A DNA stretch of 64,000 bases from Xenoacremonium recifei. Taxonomy: Eukaryota > Ascomycota > Sordariomycetes > Hypocreales > Nectriaceae. The notes beneath the pieces are model-generated. The model was not told the DNA's origin and did no database searches. It worked only from the letters and a program-made list of their open reading frames with translations. Positions 59,523 to 64,000 of the stretch are shown piece after piece (the first letter of the stretch is position 1; every line of letters starts with the position of its first letter). The position numbers and the translations under genes are program-made. The DNA is taken from NCBI GenBank assembly GCA_012184525.1, contig WOFQ01000010.1, positions 620,001 to 684,000 of the forward strand, given 5' to 3'.

Positions 59523-59867
59523 ATGCAGTTCCGCCCAAACCTGCACATTGCCATTCTCGGCCTGGCCGCCTCTGTCAACGCACTCGGCAACAACTGGACT
59601 CTCTCATGCGGCGGCAGCTGTGACGATCTCACCGCCATTGCCTCAGGAGACTACTCATCCGGCACGCAGACCTGCGAAAACTTCCCTGCCAGCTACGAGT
59701 ACTGTTACCTGGATGAGGCGGACACTGTTACGTACGGCGACCTGTATGTTTATATAGATGAGGCCGCGGATTGCGGTGGAGTGGAGGGGGAGCAGACCAC
59801 TTTCAATGCTGGAGTTTGCACCTCTGTGGCTGGTTACGAGTCTTACATTGTTGTTCTCGAAATATAA
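59523..59867 (+). CDS. Small secreted cysteine-rich protein
   Basis: 114 aa with a clear signal peptide (basic MQFR, hydrophobic NLHIAILGLAASVNA, likely cleavage after Ala-20 or nearby). The mature part has six cysteines (SCGGSC, TCEN, YCYL, DCGG, VCTS) and is rich in Asp, Glu, Tyr and Gly. This is the profile of an extracellular, disulfide-stabilised fungal protein, for example an effector-like or antimicrobial-like protein; I cannot assign a family or an activity. The ATG at 59523 follows TCATC and a TATA box lies 192 bp upstream. A second frame just past the stop (59869-59985) encodes three more cysteines, see findings. No intron is required. Confidence 0.75.
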   Translation: MQFRPNLHIAILGLAASVNALGNNWTLSCGGSCDDLTAIASGDYSSGTQTCENFPASYEYCYLDEADTVTYGDLYVYIDEAADCGGVEGEQTTFNAGVCTSVAGYESYIVVLEI

Positions 59868-61592
59868 GGAAGTCCTGAGGGATGTGGTTGGGATTTGGAA
59901 GAGGGCTGATGGATGTCTGACGGTCAATGCGGCTACGCTCTGCGATACTTACAACCTCCGGGCTCGGGATTGCGCATCCAGCTAGGGTACCTTATTTGAG
60001 CTCCAGGTTCCATACTCCATCCGTACTTGAATTTCTATTTACGTCTGTCTCATCGTGCGGGTACATACAAGGGAGTGAGCTCTTCGTCCACCGCATTTCC
60101 GAGGTACATATGTACATGCATCGTCCTCGACCGCCTTATTCTTAGGTATAGGTAGGCGTCTGGTCTGTCCCGTCTGTCTCATGGGACCCCCACGGCCAAC
60201 GGGACGGGAATTCAGTCCAGCACATCCATCGTCCCGCCCTTCATTCACCGCATAATCCTCACCACGTAGCTGGCCCTCGTAGCTTGCCGTGTTATTCTCC
60301 GTACTAGGCCGGGCATGCTGGCACGCGCGCGCATGCGCATGGAGAGGCGGCCCTTGCTTCCTCGGCACCTGGCCCTACTGGACTGGACTGGCCTGCCCTG
60401 CCCTGCCCTGGCCTTTGCGTCCCGTCGCGTGAAAAATTTCACTTCCTCGGACAGGACGGGCTGTGCGTGCGTGCTGACAGAGTGAGTGACTCAATCATTC
60501 AGCACTCATACACCCACGCCGCCTTCTTCGCTGTCTCTTCTCCATCCATCAGACGGCACGGCCTACGCGGACGCCTCTCGGGCTCGAATCCTAGCTGCCT
60601 GATACTCCGCATGCCATGCCGTGAGGATGCATTCGCCAGGCAGACGCTGCACGACAATGGAACCCGGAAGCTGCATCTTCTTCTTCCCCTGTACATACAG
60701 ACTGTCCCGTCCCGTATGCACCGCCTGCTCTCCGTATGGAGGCATCCCCAATGCCACACCCCCTCCCCCCCTTCTCATGCGACCTCGTCCAATGTGCCTC
60801 ACTCACCAACTTGCACTGACGTCTCGACGACGAATCACTAGGGTCCATTCATGTACTTCGAAAAGAGTCATCCATTAAAAGGTGGTATCGGCATCTACTG
60901 CCCCCTCGCCCTCAACAAAAAACTTGATACACCGCCAGTCCGGTCATTGCACTTCGACAACGCCTGCGTGGGTATCCCGTCTCATCATAGCTGAAGAAAT
61001 CCGCCCTGCTCCCTCCCTGTCCCTTGCTTCCTCCTCTTCGTACACCCTGCCTATTTATATTTCGACTCTCCGGTCCTGCGGTAGCCGACAAGGCAAAGAC
61101 AGATGCGGATCCAAAGCGAGGCGCCGGGCTGTTTCACTCCTCACCACGCGGCATCGTCTGCGCCATACCGCCGGGGTTGCTTCACACACGTCGTGCACGT
61201 CCGACCTTCGCAGATCGGTTCTCGTGACCGCTGTCCCGTCTTGTAAATTCCATAGGCTGTACACCCCTCCATGAATTGATCCTGTATTGGTATTCGCGCT
61301 CGTACTCGTGCTCGCTGTTTTTTCTTGCCCTGCCCTTCCCGTTGCCCCCAAGTTGTCGTAGAAACCATCGTAATCTATTATTCGAAATCCGTGTAAATCC
61401 CATCGGTAACTCCATTTCCCATGCCCAAGTGTGCTGTTGGAAGAATAAGAAAGAAAAAAAGCCAAAGGGTATTGTTGACGGAAGCCCGTCAGAAGGAATT
61501 TTGCAAACTCGCGTTTGGTAGTCTCATCTCTTGCGCGCTCAAATGACCAACGCCTGTAAATGCGGTACGCCCGTGAACATCCATCAAACCCT
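59868..61592. other. 1.7 kb spacer before the MFS gene 3' end
   Basis: Holds the 3' sequence of the secreted-protein gene and the 3' UTR of the MFS gene. It includes short CTGCC/CTGGACTGG repeats near 60380-60415 and overlapping frames on both strands at 60470-61270 with no domain. Confidence 0.5.
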
Positions 61593-63564
61593 TTAGTTGT
61601 CGTCGTGGTCGTAATCAACGAAGAGGCCCTCGTCCAAGAGCGGGTCCTCTTCTTCCATCATGGGCTCATCAAGATGGCCTCCGCCTTCGGTAATCTGGGA
61701 GCTCAGATACGCTCCCACAATGGTGATAAATCCACTGAACCACCATGCCAACCCAGAGTATCCAGTCTGCAGTCCCAGAGAGTAGAGAAGTCCAGACAAG
61801 GTAGGTCCCAGGGCTCGACACAAGCTTGCCGTAGAAGCTGCGATGCCGTTGATCGTACCCAATACCTGCTTCGTTGGGGCCGAGTTGGCCAGAAGAATTG
61901 CGTTGCTAGGATAAGCCATGGTCGAGAAGGTGCATTTCCAGATAACGAGCACATAGATAGCCGGCATTCTGAGCTGCTCAGGAAGCAGCACCAAGTATGG
62001 GGTTATCAGGTACAGTGAAAAGTACGAAAATGCCAGAATTCGGAAAAGCCGCAGGGACCCTAGTCGACGGGTTACGGGTGGTACGATCAGATAGTTGGAG
62101 AATAGCGAATAGAGGCCCTGAACCGACATAATGACACCAATCGTCTTCGTCTCGAGGCCGAATCCATCTGTGAATCTAAATGGTAGATCATGAACGGGAT
62201 GAGTCGGAGGTGCTGTGCTGAGGAAGACGGGGAAAAGCTGGTCGAAGGTCATGGTATGGCTGAACCTTTGAGTTAGCCAGAGTTAGGAACCGACGGAGAA
62301 ACATTACTTACAATGCCAAGATGCCATAAGAAACAATGTTCATGATGACCGGCTTGGTGAAGATCTTGGCTTTTCGCTCAGGCAATGACTGGGGTTCGAG
62401 AGGCGCGCTCTTCACGGACTGTGTGTCGCTCTGAGGAGACAGTCTGGGTGAGCTCTCCTGGCTTTGGTACGCAGGTAGGAAGTCGTCGTCATCGGGGGTC
62501 CCCGTGATCCGAGACCCTCCGGTCGTAAGATAACCGGTACGATGCTCGCCATCGAGAAGCGGCTGCTTCTCAATGCTCCGCGCTCGGTTGCATCGCGCTA
62601 CTCCACAGAACCAGCTGGCCAGATAGTCGCCTACCTCACGGCAGCGGTCTCGTTGCATCTTCTTCATGGCATGAGTCTCCTCGAGGAAGAGTAGCCCGAC
62701 CACCACTCCGAAAAGAACAGTGGCTGCGCTGAATAGGTTCGGTAGCAGGTAGGGGTACCGGTCCCAGATGGTTCCGCGATGGAAGAAATTGGGGTAGCTA
62801 ATGCAGGGCCTTGCGAGGGCACCTCCGATCATAGGGCCAATGATCGATCTAATGCAGGTTGTTAGTTAGCCAACCTCATATTTTGTCTATCAAGGCCATC
62901 ACTCACCCGATGCACCACACCATGGGCATGATAGTGTAAGCTCGTGCTATAAGATGTCAGCAGATGTGTCGTTCCTAGATTTGTCACCACTCACGCTGCT
63001 GCTCTTTGACAGTTACGAGTTCAGCCACCGTGGTCTGCAGGACACCGATGTTTCTGGTTGCTGTCAGTGTCAAGTCATTCATCAGCTGTTAGAACCCTTA
63101 CCCGTTGAGAAGTCCACCCAGGGCACGAGCAAAGAGAGCGACAGGGAGGTTGGGCGCAAACCCGAAGACCAAGACACTGATGGCAGTGCCGACCAAGCCA
63201 AACAGCAGAACGGGTTTACGTCCGATCTTGTCACTGAGTCTCCCCCACATCACACCAGTTGCAAACTCAGCAAGGGTGAAAGCGGAAGTGACCATGCCAG
63301 CATAGACCGAAATTTTGCTGGGATCGTCGGTGATGTTGAAGTCCTCAATCATGTAGTAGATGTATGGGAAGATAGACATGAACGCAATTGGTTCACATAT
63401 CCTGCAGCAAGCTGTCTCGAGTCAGTTAAGACTTCTTTAGCACCGAACCAAAATCTCGTACCCAAGATCAACATCTGCTTGAGCGGGAATGGAGGTGTTC
63501 GCCTTCCATGTCTACCCGACTCTCCATCGTCGTTCGGCGAGAAGCTGTGGACACTCCTCCCCAT
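61593..63564 (-). CDS. Major facilitator superfamily transporter, DHA1/ZIFL-like
   Basis: Six exons, complement(61593..62259, 62312..62848, 62907..62946, 62995..63053, 63102..63411, 63462..63564), give 571 aa. All introns are 48-58 nt, and the splicing rebuilds ALCRICEPIAF-like start-of-TM1 sequence (here ILACCRICEPIAFMSIFPYI) and KEQQPRAYTIMP. The N-terminal 34 residues are polar. Motif A is GRLSDKIGRKP after TM2. Twelve membrane segments are expected, split by a long hydrophilic loop (about 255-345) rich in Asp, Ser and Arg. The C-terminus is acidic (EEEDPLLDEG). It resembles the YCR023c/ZIFL drug or metal efflux type, moving small solutes by proton exchange at the vacuole or plasma membrane. 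The substrate is unknown. The start could be earlier, as a possible acceptor TTTTGCAG lies just upstream. Confidence 0.9.
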
Positions 63565-64000
63565 GGTCGAGTCTTGCGGTATCGCCAAATACTGCAAAAT
63601 TTAGTGGCTTCGGGTGTGAAGGGGTGAAGCTGGTGCTGCGAATATAAGGCAAGTTCTCCTATGAAGCTGGCCCGTATAAACAAGATCTAGGGATCCGGAA
63701 TGTTTCAATTAGATGTCTCGGCTCTTGAAGGTCCTGGTTGAGGAGCAAAGATGGTTGAGTTTGAGTGTTGTTGAAAAGGGAGAAAGGGCGGTGGGTAGAC
63801 TGATATAAGCTCGGCGGGCAAAGAAAACCCTAATAACTAGAAAGCAATAAAGAGCCTAACAAGGATGATCTCCTAAGATTTGGTGGCTGACGGGAAAGCA
63901 AGACACTAATTTGATTCGAAGGTTCAAGAGAAGGTGAACAGAATCAAGTCGGGGAGTGGATATACATATATGAGAGCGCGGGAGAGAGCATAGACTCCTC
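63565..64000. other. Upstream region of the MFS gene
   Basis: 436 bp at the window edge. It should hold the MFS leader and part of its promoter, perhaps with a 5' UTR intron ending at a TTTTGCAG acceptor. No gene seen. Confidence 0.45.

Overview
This 64 kb window is nuclear DNA of a filamentous ascomycete, most likely a Sordariomycete. The evidence is the gene structure (introns of about 45-160 nt with GT-AG borders, long leaders and trailers, no operons) and the gene families: a RAS-2 type GTPase, an ApsA/Num1 cortical anchor, a Zn(II)2Cys6 regulator and a RanBPM-type GID subunit. I assign 16 protein genes with fair to high confidence, one tentative 68-residue gene, and one tRNA-Val(AAC). 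Exon borders were worked out by hand from splice signals, reading frame and family conservation.

Layout from left to right: a gene-poor arm (1-4377); ras-2 (minus, 4378-5170); a 4.8 kb gene-free stretch rich in short palindromes and GT/GGG repeats; tRNA-Val (9949-10022); a haloacid-dehalogenase-like hydrolase (minus) divergent from a multi-pass membrane protein (11956-13282); a 5.8 kb gene-free stretch; apsA (19050-23203); a 17-bp tandem repeat; OTU2 deubiquitinase convergent with a thiol/halide methyltransferase (24004-25878); a short-chain dehydrogenase (26641-27631); a small ORF (28454-28660); a metaxin/SAM37-like import protein (30973-31961) convergent with GID1/VID30 (32552-34823); a DUF2415/WD-like protein (36905-39071) convergent with a mitochondrial FAD oxidoreductase (39568-40960); a coiled-coil protein (41583-42702); a 4.5 kb gene-free stretch; a PH-domain protein (47224-49719); a Lys/His-rich single-pass membrane protein (50825-52072) convergent with a Zn cluster regulator (52826-55873); a small secreted Cys-rich protein (59523-59867); and an MFS transporter (61593-63564).

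The genes look like ordinary chromosomal housekeeping and accessory loci, each with its own promoter. Several fall into broad cell-biology themes (Ras signalling, dynein-linked nuclear positioning, ubiquitin handling by OTU2 and the GID ligase, mitochondrial import), but adjacency gives no evidence that they work together. I found no biosynthetic cluster, intact transposon, virus, CRISPR array or rRNA.

The features most worth a second look are an array of dynein-light-chain (LC8)-like motifs in ApsA, an over-represented near-palindromic motif (TACGGAGTA) seen only between genes, a perfect 8x17 bp minisatellite before OTU2, two introns that seem to need AAG 3' splice sites, and a secreted Cys-rich protein with a second cysteine-bearing frame just past its stop.
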